Assembly: GCF_003173595.1 (NCBI RefSeq)
Contig: NZ_QGNZ01000002.1
Coordinates: forward strand, 744,001-808,000
DNA: 64,000 nucleotides
Reading direction: 5' to 3'
DNA from: Pedobacter yonginensis
Lineage (GTDB): Bacteria > Bacteroidota > Bacteroidia > Sphingobacteriales > Sphingobacteriaceae
Positions within the stretch are counted from its first letter, which is position 1; each line of letters starts with the position of its first letter. Of the stretch, positions 18,220 through 27,139 are shown piece by piece. The position numbers were made by a program, and so were the translations under genes. The notes under the pieces were generated by a model. The model saw nothing but the letters and a program-made list of their open reading frames with translations, was not told where the DNA came from and did no database searches.

Positions 18220-19029
18220 ATGAAAACCCGGGCAATAACCGCATTCTTTTTTACTATTGTTATGCTTGGCTCCATCTTTTTGGGCAGCTATACTTTTTCT
18301 GCTTTTTATCTCGTATTAAGCATCTTATCTCTTTTCGAATTTTATAAGCTGATCAAAAATTCGGGCATTAGGCCACACAGAAATATTGGACTTATTGCTG
18401 GTGGACTAATTTTTTTAATGGCGGCAGGCTTACATTATCTCAAGTATGATGTAAAATACCTTCTTCTTTGCATTCCCTTAATCTTTTCTGTTTTTATTAG
18501 CGAATTGTATAAGAAAAACAAAATTCCCTTTGCCAACATCTCATACACCTTTGTGGGCTTCATTTATGTAACCATTCCCTTTTGCTTTTTTCATGCTTTA
18601 GGTTTTTTAAAGGATTGGAATCATTACAACTTCCATTTTCCGCTAGCCTTTTTGCTAATGCTTTGGGCCAATGATACTGGTGCTTATCTGTTCGGAGTAA
18701 AGTATGGTAAGCGGAAATTATTTGAGCGCCACTCCCCTAAAAAAAGTTGGGAAGGTTTCTTTGGCGGCATGTTTACCAGCGTTTTAGTTGCGGTAGGCTT
18801 GTCTTATATTTTTATCGAGAATCAAGTTATTGTTTGGGCAGGCATGGCGGTTTTAATCGCATCTTTTGGAACCCTTGGAGACTTAATTGAATCCATGCTG
18901 AAGCGGAGCTTAGATACCAAAGATAGTGGAGGCTTATTGCCTGGTCATGGTGGCTTACTCGATCGTTTTGATGGTTTACTTTTGGCTGCACCTGTAGTGT
19001 ATGCCTATCTTTATTTGATTTTGTACTAA
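18220..19029 (+). CDS. cdsA: phosphatidate cytidylyltransferase
   Basis: 269 residues, about eight membrane helices. It makes CDP-diacylglycerol, the precursor of all phospholipids. The C-terminal signature is clear: SPKKSWEGFFGG, FGTLGDLIESMLKRSLDTKDSG and LPGHGGLLDRFDGL. Last gene of the CPBP-DUF2007-cdsA operon (27-bp gap). With psd at 55 kb it supplies phosphatidylethanolamine synthesis. Confidence 0.95.
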   Translation: MKTRAITAFFFTIVMLGSIFLGSYTFSAFYLVLSILSLFEFYKLIKNSGIRPHRNIGLIAGGLIFLMAAGLHYLKYDVKYLLLCIPLIFSVFISELYKKNKIPFANISYTFVGFIYVTIPFCFFHALGFLKDWNHYNFHFPLAFLLMLWANDTGAYLFGVKYGKRKLFERHSPKKSWEGFFGGMFTSVLVAVGLSYIFIENQVIVWAGMAVLIASFGTLGDLIESMLKRSLDTKDSGGLLPGHGGLLDRFDGLLLAAPVVYAYLYLILY

Positions 19030-19232
19030 TGTCTAGTTATTGAGCGGTTCATCGCTAGCGTTGATGGGAGTATTTTGACATTAGCTTTTGTCCAGCGTAA
19101 ATTAGTTTTCTGCCCACTTTAATTGTTATGTAGGTTTTGGCTTTAGGGCTCAGTTAAGCGCCTGAGCAGTGCTTCAAATCTCCCTCATTCAAAAACCAAT
19201 CGCCACTTGTAACAAATTAGCTTCAAGCCATT

Positions 19233-19259
19233 TTTGGAGGTTATTCTACATTATATTTG
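19233..19259 (+). promoter_or_regulatory. promoter of the M14 carboxypeptidase gene
   Basis: TTTG at 19233-19236 and TATATTTG at 19252-19259 with 15 bases between them, close to the Bacteroidota -33/-7 consensus; the start codon is 25 bases further on. Confidence 0.6.
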
Positions 19260-19284
19260 ATTAACCAACAAACAAATCTCGATT

Positions 19285-21984
19285 ATGATAAAAAACTACT
19301 TTAAAAAGCTCAGTATTGCCTTTTTAATGATTAGCAGTAGTGTTGCATTTGCGCAGGAGATACCCACTCCAAAATCGCACTTTGGTTTCAATATTGGCGA
19401 TGATTATCAACTGGCTACCTACACTCGAACCGAAGCCTATTTTAAAAAGCTCGCCGAAGCATCGAATCGTGTAAAGTTGGTGGATATTGGCAAAACCGAA
19501 GAAGGCAGAAGCCAATACATGTTGATTGTTTCTTCTCCAGAGAATTTGAAAAACCTAGCTCGTTATAAGGAAATTTCACAACAACTTGCCCATGCAGAGA
19601 TATCGCCTGAAAAAGCAAAAGCATTGGCAGAAGAGGGTAAAGCAGTGGTATGGATTGATGGAGGGTTGCATGCAACAGAAACTGTCGGTGCACATCAGTT
19701 AATCCAAACCATTTATGAGTTCGTTTCGAGAAAGGATCCGGAAACGATGCGGATTCTGGATCAAGTCATTATTCTTTTTACCCACGCAAATCCAGATGGA
19801 CAAGAACTGGTGAGCAATTGGTATATGAGAGAGAAAGACCCTAAAAAAAGAAGCTTGAGTGCTTTACCAAGGCTTTATGAAAAATATGCTGGCCACGATA
19901 ACAACAGAGATTTCTTTATGCTTAATCTTAAGGAAACACAAAACATTGGCAGACAGCTTTTTGTTGAGTGGATTCCTCAAATTATGTACAATCACCACCA
20001 GGCAGGTCCGGCAGGCACGGTGGTTGCTGGGCCACCCTATCGAGACCCATTTAATTATGTTTTTGACCCTACTATTTTAACCAGTTTAGATGCCGTAGGG
20101 GCGGCAATGCACAATCGAATGAATGTGGAGAATAAACCTGGTTACACCCAGCGTGGTGGCTCGGTTTACTCTACTTGGTACAATGGGGGCCTTCGCACCA
20201 CAACCTATTTCCATAATATGGTTGGCCTTTTAACCGAAATTATTGGCAGCCCAACACCTTCTGATATTCCATTGGTACCATCAAGATTACTGCCCAATGG
20301 CGATTCTCCAAACCCAATTACACCGAGAAAGTGGTATTTCAAAAATTCTATAGATTACTCCGTATCATTAAATTACGCCGTTTTAGGTTATGCACAACGC
20401 TATCACGATGAATTGTTATTTAATATTTATCAAATGGGAAAGAACTCCATTGATAGAGGAAGTAAGGATAATTGGTCGTTTTCACCCAAGAAAATAGAAG
20501 CCATAAATGAGGCAGCCAAGAATGAAAAGGGGAATGCTGCTGCTGGAGATACTGATTTTGGTGCTCGCAGGCAGATGAGCATGAAGTCGTTCGATACGGT
20601 AATGAAGGCCCCTATTAATCGGGATGCGCGAGGTTATATCATTTCCGCAAATCAGCCTGATTTCAATACAGCGATTAAATTTTTAAATGCATTAATCAGA
20701 ACTGGAATCGTTGTTGAAAGGGCAACGGCAAATTTTACCGTCGAAGGCAAGTCATATCCTGAAGGAAGTTATGTTGTAAAAACCAATCAAGCCTTTAGGC
20801 CACACGTTTTGGATATGTTTGAGCCCCAAGATCATCCAAACGACTTTAAGTACCCAGGTGGTCCGCCGGTTGCTCCGTACGATGCTGCGGGCTGGACTTT
20901 GGCCTACTTAATGAATGTTAAGTTCGACCGAATTTTAAACGATTTTTCTGGTCCATTCAAGAAATTGCCAATAGGAGCGCTTTTAACACCATCAAACAAA
21001 GTTCCTTTAGGGAAAGGTTTTGTTTTAAGTTCAAAACAAAATGATTCTTATAAAGCGGTTAACGATTTATTGAAGGCAAATTTGGCAGTCGTTCGCGATG
21101 AGCAGTCTGGTGATTTTTATGTTAAATCCTCTGCTAAAGCTGTGGAAGTTTTGCAAAAGGCAAATGTGAATGCACAAATTGGTGCTGAACCTAAACGGAA
21201 ACTTCCAATTAACACAGCTCGAATTGCCTTGTGGGATACTTATGGTGGATCGATGGCTTCTGGCTGGGTTCGTTTTATAATGGAGCAGTACCATTATGCA
21301 ATTGATGTGGTTTATCCTCAAGATATTGATGCAGGAAACTTAAAATCCAAATATGATGTGATTGTGTTTGTTGGCGGTGCAATACCACCTGTGCAAGCAC
21401 AAGGTACAAGTAGTCGTAATTTCGGGCCTAAAGCAGAAGACATTCCCGAAGAATTTAGAAAACAATTGGGCAGAATTACGGCAGGCAAGTCGATTCCAGA
21501 ATTGAAGGAATTTTTAGAAGAGGGAGGAAAGATTGTAACGATGGGCACCAGCACCAATTTAGCGTATCAACTGGCTTTGCCTGTTAAAAATGCAATAGTT
21601 GAAATTGTTGATGGTAAAGAAAAAAAACTACCAGATGAAAAATATTACATACCTGGAAGTGTTTTACAAACGGAAATTGATGATAAAAAACCTGCAAACT
21701 GGGGACTAGGCAAACTCACCGATGTGTATTTTGATGAAAGTCCAGTTTTTACATTGGATAAAGATTCTAAATCAGCTTATAAAATTGAGCCATTAATGTG
21801 GTTTAACTCAGCTGCTCCATTAAGAAGTGGATGGGCTTGGGGTCAAGCTTATTTGAAGGGTGGGATCACAAGTTTCCAGAGCCAAATTGGTAAAGGAACA
21901 CTTTATGCTTTTGGCCCAGAAATTACCTTCCGCGCTCAAACGCATGGTACATTTAAGCTTTTGTTTAATCAGTTGTATAAATAA
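19285..21984 (+). CDS. secreted M14 family zinc carboxypeptidase
   Basis: 899 residues. Signal peptide 1-23 (ending VAFAQ). The M14 domain (about 40-400) carries the zinc ligands H129 and E132 in GGLHATET, a later His in MYNHHQAG (237/238), and a likely catalytic Glu in LLTEIIG. The remaining 500 residues include an Ig-like/alpha-beta region and a class-I-glutaminase-like C-terminal part (DVIVFVGGAIPP). This large architecture is common in Bacteroidota, where it probably trims peptides in the periplasm or outside. The last seven codons (LFNQLYK, stop) are duplicated at 23888-23910. Confidence 0.9.
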   Translation: MIKNYFKKLSIAFLMISSSVAFAQEIPTPKSHFGFNIGDDYQLATYTRTEAYFKKLAEASNRVKLVDIGKTEEGRSQYMLIVSSPENLKNLARYKEISQQLAHAEISPEKAKALAEEGKAVVWIDGGLHATETVGAHQLIQTIYEFVSRKDPETMRILDQVIILFTHANPDGQELVSNWYMREKDPKKRSLSALPRLYEKYAGHDNNRDFFMLNLKETQNIGRQLFVEWIPQIMYNHHQAGPAGTVVAGPPYRDPFNYVFDPTILTSLDAVGAAMHNRMNVENKPGYTQRGGSVYSTWYNGGLRTTTYFHNMVGLLTEIIGSPTPSDIPLVPSRLLPNGDSPNPITPRKWYFKNSIDYSVSLNYAVLGYAQRYHDELLFNIYQMGKNSIDRGSKDNWSFSPKKIEAINEAAKNEKGNAAAGDTDFGARRQMSMKSFDTVMKAPINRDARGYIISANQPDFNTAIKFLNALIRTGIVVERATANFTVEGKSYPEGSYVVKTNQAFRPHVLDMFEPQDHPNDFKYPGGPPVAPYDAAGWTLAYLMNVKFDRILNDFSGPFKKLPIGALLTPSNKVPLGKGFVLSSKQNDSYKAVNDLLKANLAVVRDEQSGDFYVKSSAKAVEVLQKANVNAQIGAEPKRKLPINTARIALWDTYGGSMASGWVRFIMEQYHYAIDVVYPQDIDAGNLKSKYDVIVFVGGAIPPVQAQGTSSRNFGPKAEDIPEEFRKQLGRITAGKSIPELKEFLEEGGKIVTMGTSTNLAYQLALPVKNAIVEIVDGKEKKLPDEKYYIPGSVLQTEIDDKKPANWGLGKLTDVYFDESPVFTLDKDSKSAYKIEPLMWFNSAAPLRSGWAWGQAYLKGGITSFQSQIGKGTLYAFGPEITFRAQTHGTFKLLFNQLYK
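21961..21983. repeat. 23-bp direct repeat, copy 1 (3' end of M14 gene)
   Basis: The 23 bases encoding the end of the M14 protein are repeated exactly at 23888-23910. The flanking bases differ on both sides. Confidence 0.9.
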
Positions 21985-22018
21985 TGTAGAGCTACCCATT
22001 TTTAGGTAGCTTTACATT
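21983..22018. terminator. bidirectional terminator between convergent genes
   Basis: AATGTA-g-AGCTACC / GGTAGCT-t-TACATT forms a 13-bp stem with one mismatch and an AT loop; its arms overlap the stop regions of both convergent genes. Confidence 0.8.
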
Positions 22019-23597
22019 ACTTACAAGTATCAAGTTGCTTCAAAAAGGTTTTAATTCCATCTAGGTTGTTCTTAAATTCTTTGCTTGTTGCTCGCTCAGC
22101 CAAAGTTGGACAATTGGCTGCCATTTCAGCCATTTTCGTGGAAGAGTTCAGCATCCAATTGGATGTTGATAGTGATTCTCCAATTGTACTCCCAGTTTTT
22201 AAGATAATTAGTTCACCGGTATAATATTGATATAAGGTATTCTTTTTGCCAATAAATTGTTGTTTAACAAATTTAGGTACTGGAGCTCCTAGTCCCGCAT
22301 CAACAGCTTCTTTGAATGTAACTGAATTATATTCATCTCCGTTAGCTAAAACTAAACTTTTAACTTGCGCTGCACTATAGTTTCTGTATATAAACTTACC
22401 TGTTTTTGAGTCCTTAATCCTTACTGAAATATTTTTGTTAATAGTTTGAATGGATTTAAGGCCAATATATGAAGCAACAGTATCTTTGGAAGTGATAATG
22501 TATGCTAGCATAAATGCAGGATCTCGTTCTAATACATAAGCATCATCAGCTAAAACCTCAGTTTCTTTAGTATCTAATTTAGTATTTACGGGCATATGTC
22601 TAGAATTGACTTTATTAGCCAAAAAGGATTCCAGAATTAGCTGATTATCTTGAAGAAGGCTTTTGCCATCAGATTCGTCGTATTTATTTTCAATCAGTTT
22701 TTTTGCCCATTCTAAAGATTTTTCAGGAAGATCTAAATATTTGTAAATTACAGCTAAGTTGAAATAAGCTAAATATCTTATTTTCCTATCCTTTCTTTCG
22801 TCTTCCTTGTATAACAAATCCAATCCTTTGTAATACTCAATTGCAGCCTCCAACTCTTTTTCCATTGAAGCAACTGATTTGTCAAATTCCATTTTCTCAA
22901 ATACAGATTTCACTCTCTCGTATGCAACCTGATTTTTAGCCTGTTCTGAGTGTTTCGTGTTAGCGAGCATCCATAAAAAATCTCTTCCTTTTTGAATAGA
23001 ATATCCGAAATCAACAGAAAGATGATGATTCAGCGAATTGGTAACTTCGTTTAAGAAAGCATCTTTAACTACCGATGACGTGAATTGATTTAGATATTTT
23101 TTGGCATCCTCGTACATGCTAAATTCTGAACTCTTATTCTCTCGGATACCGGAATATGAATATGTTTTGTTTAATTTTTCATCAACACAAGCAACTTTAC
23201 AAATTCCCTCCTGTTTATATTTTATTTCAGCAACAAATGTATAGTCTATCGTCTCCTTCCCTGATTTATCTTTACTTTTTGTTGTTATTGTCTTAACATC
23301 TTTCTCGACTATAATCGGATTCTGGAGATCTATGTTGATAGTTAAGTAACCATTTTTCGATAATTTTTCAAATCCCAGGATGGAAATTTTGCTTTCCAAA
23401 TAATTATCTGCCTTATCACCCATCAAACTTTCTGCCGTGTTTATATCAAAGCTATAGCTCCGATTTTTCTCATCCAGAACTGGGGTTTTTGGAAGCTGAA
23501 CAAAAGCAAAATTAAATTCTTTGCGATCTATATCGGTAGATTGACAAAGAGCAATTTTTGATACCAGAATTAAGGCTATTAAAAGTATTTTTTTCAT
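22017..23597 (-). CDS. secreted protein of unknown function (helical repeat region)
   Basis: 526 residues with a signal peptide (MKKILLIALILVSKIALCQ). Middle region about 195-310 contains TPR-like helices (YYKGLDLLYKE ... AYFNLAVIYKYLDLPEKSLEWAKKLIE). The C-terminal part ends in a cysteine-bearing motif NCPTLAERATSKEFKNNL resembling the ACPDLAQKITDKT motif of the neighbouring 23961-24728 protein, so the two may be distant relatives. The family was not recognised. The gene lies wholly inside the segment bounded by the 23-bp direct repeat, consistent with acquisition as a block. Confidence 0.75.
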   Translation of the reverse strand: MKKILLIALILVSKIALCQSTDIDRKEFNFAFVQLPKTPVLDEKNRSYSFDINTAESLMGDKADNYLESKISILGFEKLSKNGYLTINIDLQNPIIVEKDVKTITTKSKDKSGKETIDYTFVAEIKYKQEGICKVACVDEKLNKTYSYSGIRENKSSEFSMYEDAKKYLNQFTSSVVKDAFLNEVTNSLNHHLSVDFGYSIQKGRDFLWMLANTKHSEQAKNQVAYERVKSVFEKMEFDKSVASMEKELEAAIEYYKGLDLLYKEDERKDRKIRYLAYFNLAVIYKYLDLPEKSLEWAKKLIENKYDESDGKSLLQDNQLILESFLANKVNSRHMPVNTKLDTKETEVLADDAYVLERDPAFMLAYIITSKDTVASYIGLKSIQTINKNISVRIKDSKTGKFIYRNYSAAQVKSLVLANGDEYNSVTFKEAVDAGLGAPVPKFVKQQFIGKKNTLYQYYTGELIILKTGSTIGESLSTSNWMLNSSTKMAEMAANCPTLAERATSKEFKNNLDGIKTFLKQLDTCK

Positions 23598-23651
23598 AAT
23601 GTATGAATGAATAGCGACTATCCCGAATGGGAGAACCGCTATTTAACAGAG

Positions 23652-23887
23652 CTATTTTTTAGAAAAAACTCTTAATTCATTTTGGTATACGTAGTAAAGA
23701 TTATTTGTTGCGTAATCTACTTCATACAATGGACGAGTATTATCTATCGCAACCTTATCAATCTCTTCTCCGTCTGATTTTCTCACTTTTACAATATAGT
23801 TGGACTGATTTGCTTCACCTCTAGCAAAAATAAAAGCAAAATCTCCATTTTGTTTTAAAGCTTTAAATCTCGAAGCAAATTTGGGGC
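23652..23887 (-). pseudogene. 3' remnant of a secreted or propeller-like protein gene
   Basis: On the minus strand an open frame of about 78 codons runs into a TAG at 23654-23652 without any ATG upstream. It reads FASRFKALKQNGDFAFIF ... DNTRPLYEVDYATNNLYYVY ... RVFSKK. The composition and wobble use look like real coding sequence, and the frame is lost precisely where the 23-bp copy of the M14 gene end begins (23888). This is the truncated C-terminal end of a gene whose body has been removed. Its family is unknown. Confidence 0.7.
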
Positions 23888-23910
23888 TTGTTTAATCAGT
23901 TGTATAAATA
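23888..23910. repeat. 23-bp direct repeat, copy 2
   Basis: Exact copy of 21961-21983, in the same orientation. It abuts the broken end of the gene remnant. Confidence 0.9.
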
Positions 23911-23960
23911 GAAATCTATTACTAACAATAACACCGCTTAGGTTAAAGTGGCGCTATGGT

Positions 23961-24728
23961 TTAATTCTTTATACAAAAATTATATTCTTTAAGTAACCTT
24001 TCCCAAATTTTAAACGGGTTTTCTTCTTCTCTCGGCTGTTCTATACCCCCATTCTTAATATTATCACTAATTTTTTGTTTTAATGCACTTAAGCTAAATT
24101 TAGGTTCTTCAAATGGAACATACCCGGGGGTTTTATCGGTAATTTTTTGAGCCAAATCCGGACAGGCAGCAAAAAATACGCTTGCTTTCTTAGGAAAATT
24201 GGGCATGAACTTTGCCGCATCTACACTAATTACGTTTCGTTCATTATCGATATCAGTAACATAATAAAATGAATCTAATCGATTTCCTTTATCTGGATTA
24301 CTTACCTTTCGTTCATATAATTTTAATTTTCCGGTTTCATCAGAAACTAATCTGAAAAAAGTTAACCCTTCTTTTAAATAATATTTTGCTCCCTGAGCAT
24401 TTTTTACAAACCACGTTCCTCGCATTGACGTTACAACACTAGTAATGTCTTCGATTTTAATAACTTGAAATTCACTTTTTTTACGGGTGTATAATTTATC
24501 GAAAGAATTAAAAGTAGAAGTGTCAGAAAAAAGCAAAACCCCTGTATTATATAAATGAAATGCCACAACTCCAGTCTTAAATTCACCACTCGTCAGATAT
24601 ACTGTTGCTTTGTTTATGATCCCAACATTCTCTAATTGATCAGTATTTTGTGCTCGTGTTTGAATATTGGTAAATAGGATTAACGAAAACATACAGGCTC
24701 CTAATAATTTAGCAAATATTTTTTTCAT
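23961..24728 (-). CDS. secreted protein of unknown function
   Basis: 255 residues with a signal peptide ending near TRAQN (about residue 27). The mature part is beta-rich (KATVYLTSGEFKTGVVAFHLYNTGVLLF) and contains ACPDLAQKITDKT and a C-terminal NFCIKN, cysteines that might pair outside the cytosol. The motif resembles one in the neighbouring 526-residue protein. No family was recognised. Both genes and the remnant between them point the same way, which suggests a small array of related secreted proteins. Confidence 0.7.
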   Translation of the reverse strand: MKKIFAKLLGACMFSLILFTNIQTRAQNTDQLENVGIINKATVYLTSGEFKTGVVAFHLYNTGVLLFSDTSTFNSFDKLYTRKKSEFQVIKIEDITSVVTSMRGTWFVKNAQGAKYYLKEGLTFFRLVSDETGKLKLYERKVSNPDKGNRLDSFYYVTDIDNERNVISVDAAKFMPNFPKKASVFFAACPDLAQKITDKTPGYVPFEEPKFSLSALKQKISDNIKNGGIEQPREEENPFKIWERLLKEYNFCIKN

Positions 24729-24928
24729 AATTATAATTTATCTAGTGATGCAATTAGTCAAATCATATGCCATATAGTTAAATCTTTAACTTTCAGTTAT
24801 TTGTGCTTAATTTAAAATAATTTTCGAGTAAAAATTCCCCAGTTCGGGTAAATTGTTACTCAAATTGGGGCGGCTTAATTTGGGTGGTGTTTTTACTTTG
24901 AGTTTACCTGCCTTAACATTTATCCCCG

Positions 24929-24936
24929 TAATTTTG
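24929..24936 (+). promoter_or_regulatory. -7 element 4 bases before the DsbA-like start codon
   Basis: TAATTTTG matches TAnnTTTG and ends four bases before the ATG at 24941, so the predicted transcript start is at or next to the start codon. Confidence 0.55.
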
Positions 24937-24940
24937 CGTT

Positions 24941-25657
24941 ATGAAAGTAGAGATCTGGTCGGACGTGATGTGTCCGTTTTGCTATATCGGGAAAAGGCAT
25001 TTCGAACAGGCAATCGAAAAACTTCCATTCAAAAATGAAATTGTGGTGGATTGGAAAAGTTATCAGCTTAATCCAGAATACCACAATACCAACAATGAAA
25101 CGGTTTACGATTACCTTTCTAGAAGTAAAGGAATGCCCATTGAACAGGCTAAACAAATGACCAAACAGGTGGTTGAGATGGCTTCAAATGCGGGCTTGAC
25201 TATTGATCTTGATCATAATATTCCTGCAAACACATTTAATGCCCATCGATTAATTCATCTTGCATCAAAACACAATCTTCAAGATTTGGCCGAGGAAAAA
25301 TTATTTGAGGCACACTTCGTACAAAGCAGAAACCTGGGTGAAAATTCGGTCTTGATTGATGTTGCCGTAGAAATGGGCTTGGATAAAACAGAGGCTGAAC
25401 AGGTTTTAAATAGCGACCAATTTGCAGAAGCTGTAAGATACGACCTTTATGAAAGCCAGAATTTGGGGATCCGTGGCGTGCCTTACTTTGTTTTGGATCG
25501 AAAATATGGCATTTCTGGTGCGCAACCCGTGCAGGCTTTTACAGAGGCACTAACACAGAGTTTTACCGAATGGAAAAGCGCTCAACCAAAAGACACAATT
25601 ACATCCTTAAATACAAAGAATGATGCAATGTGCGATGAGGATAACTGTAAGGTTTAA
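24941..25657 (+). CDS. DsbA family oxidoreductase (FrnE-like)
   Basis: 238 residues, cytosolic (no signal peptide). Thioredoxin fold with an inserted helical domain; the active-site CPFC is at residues 11-14 and the cis-proline loop is GIRGVPYFV. This is the DsbA/FrnE branch once called 2-hydroxychromene-2-carboxylate isomerase-like, implicated in oxidative-stress dithiol oxidation. An additional C-terminal CDEDNC pair could serve as a second redox site. The mRNA is predicted to be leaderless. A strong terminator separates it from the convergent efflux operon. Confidence 0.9.
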   Translation: MKVEIWSDVMCPFCYIGKRHFEQAIEKLPFKNEIVVDWKSYQLNPEYHNTNNETVYDYLSRSKGMPIEQAKQMTKQVVEMASNAGLTIDLDHNIPANTFNAHRLIHLASKHNLQDLAEEKLFEAHFVQSRNLGENSVLIDVAVEMGLDKTEAEQVLNSDQFAEAVRYDLYESQNLGIRGVPYFVLDRKYGISGAQPVQAFTEALTQSFTEWKSAQPKDTITSLNTKNDAMCDEDNCKV

Positions 25658-25660
25658 TCA

Positions 25661-25700
25661 AAAACTTCGGCCGCTCTTGAAATAAGCGACCGAAGTAAAA
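25661..25700. terminator. bidirectional terminator, DsbA-like gene / efflux operon
   Basis: ACTTCGG-c-CGCT / AGCG-a-CCGAAGT stem with A- and T-rich flanks on either side, between convergent genes. Confidence 0.85.
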
Positions 25701-25705
25701 GGAAT

Positions 25706-27139
25706 TTAATTCCACCCTCCACCTAAAGCATGGTAAACATTCACTACCGCATTTAATTGTTGCTTCTTGGTTTCGATAAGTTCTAATTTTGATTGTAGTG
25801 CATCACGTTGCGTCATGAGCACTTCAAAATAATCTGCCCTAGTCGATTTGAACAAGTCGTTGGCAATTTCTATCGATTGGGTTAAAGCCTGAACTTGTTT
25901 GCTTTTCAAATCATAGCTTTTTTGCAAATTACTGATGTTTGATAGTTGATTTGCAACCTCAAAATATCCATTCAAAATGCTTTTCTCGTAATTAAATACC
26001 GCTTGCAGTTGTTTCGCATTTGCAGTTAAATACTCGGCCTTAATCGCATTTTTATTGATTAGTGGTCCGGCCAAATCACCAGCTAAGGAATAAGCTAAAG
26101 ATTCAGGTGTTCTTAACAAATAAGATGGATTGAATGCTTGGTAACCCAATGTTGCCGATATGCCTAATGAGGGGTAGAATTGTGCTTTGGCCACTTTCAC
26201 ATCTAATTTGGCGGCGGTAAGATCATATTCTGCCTGTTTAATATCTGGCCTATTGGATAGCAATTGTGCAGGAATACCAGCCTGTATGGTTGGGGGAACC
26301 AAATCCGTAAAACTTGTTTTATCTCTTGCGATGGGCTGAGGATAGCGGCCCAATAAAAAGTTAATTTTGTTCTCCGATTCAGTAATCTGTTGTTGAATGT
26401 CAAACTCCAAGCTTTTCGAACTTAAAACCTCTGCTTCAAATTTACGTACGGCAAGTTCCGTAACTCTGGTCGCTTGCTTTTGGATTTTCATCAATTCCAA
26501 AGCATTGGTTTGTAAAGCAATGTTCTTTTTAACAATTTCCAGCTGATTATCTTGAGCCAATAATTCGTAATAGGTATTTGCAATTTCGGCCACAAGGTTA
26601 GTGATTACAAAGTTTTTCCCTTCAACACTGGATAAATAACGCGTTAAGGCTGCTTTTTTTGCATTTCGTAGTTTGTGCCAAATATCGGCTTCCCAATTTG
26701 CTTGAAGGCCAAAAGCATAATCTGGCAAAACTTCGGGCACTTCCTTACCGGGTGTTATGTCTGTCGAGGCATCGCCTGCACCGCTGCTGGTGTAACGACC
26801 CACTTTTTCCAATCCTGCACCAACTCGATAACCAAGTGTGGGTAAAAGGTCTCCCTTTCTCGTCTTGATTTCATTTTTGGCGATTTCGATCTCCTGTAAC
26901 GTGATGTTTAGCTCTTGATTATTTTTTAAGGCCGTATCAATCAGGCTAACCAAATTTGGGTCGGTGAAAAACTGTCTCCATTGCACTTTACCGCTACTTA
27001 AAGTATCTAAAGAAGTGGTGAAACTTCCAGGAACATTTTTATTTTCGTTTCTCTGAGCTACCTGTGGCACTTTACAAGCGGTATAGGCTAAGCAGATTAG
27101 AATAAATCCGAGCCCTGTGTATATATTTTTCTTAAACAT
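25706..27139 (-). CDS. RND efflux outer membrane lipoprotein (TolC/NodT family)
   Basis: 477 residues from the ATG at 27139; an upstream TTG at 27148 is the only other option. The lipoprotein signal ends in AYTAC. Two outer membrane efflux protein repeats follow, with long helices (NNQELNITLQEIEIAKNEIK, QAEYDLTAAKLDVKVAKAQFYPSLGI) forming the periplasmic tunnel. It forms the outer channel of the tripartite pump encoded just upstream; its start overlaps the end of the RND gene by 8 bp. Substrate not predictable. Confidence 0.93.
   Translation of the reverse strand: MFKKNIYTGLGFILICLAYTACKVPQVAQRNENKNVPGSFTTSLDTLSSGKVQWRQFFTDPNLVSLIDTALKNNQELNITLQEIEIAKNEIKTRKGDLLPTLGYRVGAGLEKVGRYTSSGAGDASTDITPGKEVPEVLPDYAFGLQANWEADIWHKLRNAKKAALTRYLSSVEGKNFVITNLVAEIANTYYELLAQDNQLEIVKKNIALQTNALELMKIQKQATRVTELAVRKFEAEVLSSKSLEFDIQQQITESENKINFLLGRYPQPIARDKTSFTDLVPPTIQAGIPAQLLSNRPDIKQAEYDLTAAKLDVKVAKAQFYPSLGISATLGYQAFNPSYLLRTPESLAYSLAGDLAGPLINKNAIKAEYLTANAKQLQAVFNYEKSILNGYFEVANQLSNISNLQKSYDLKSKQVQALTQSIEIANDLFKSTRADYFEVLMTQRDALQSKLELIETKKQQLNAVVNVYHALGGGWN

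Larger units (their letters stand above)
23598..23960. other. 363-bp gap holding a gene remnant and a repeat junction
   Basis: Apart from the remnant at 23652-23887 and the 23-bp repeat at 23888-23910, it contains an imperfect hairpin (AATAGCG / CGCTATT arms at 23610-23616 and 23637-23643, with an inner CCC/GGG pairing) in the leader of the 22017-23597 gene. Confidence 0.6.

Noticed and set aside
24853-25038. 61-codon ORF upstream of the DsbA-like gene
   Set aside because: Overlaps the DsbA-like gene in another frame and has no family resemblance or coding texture.
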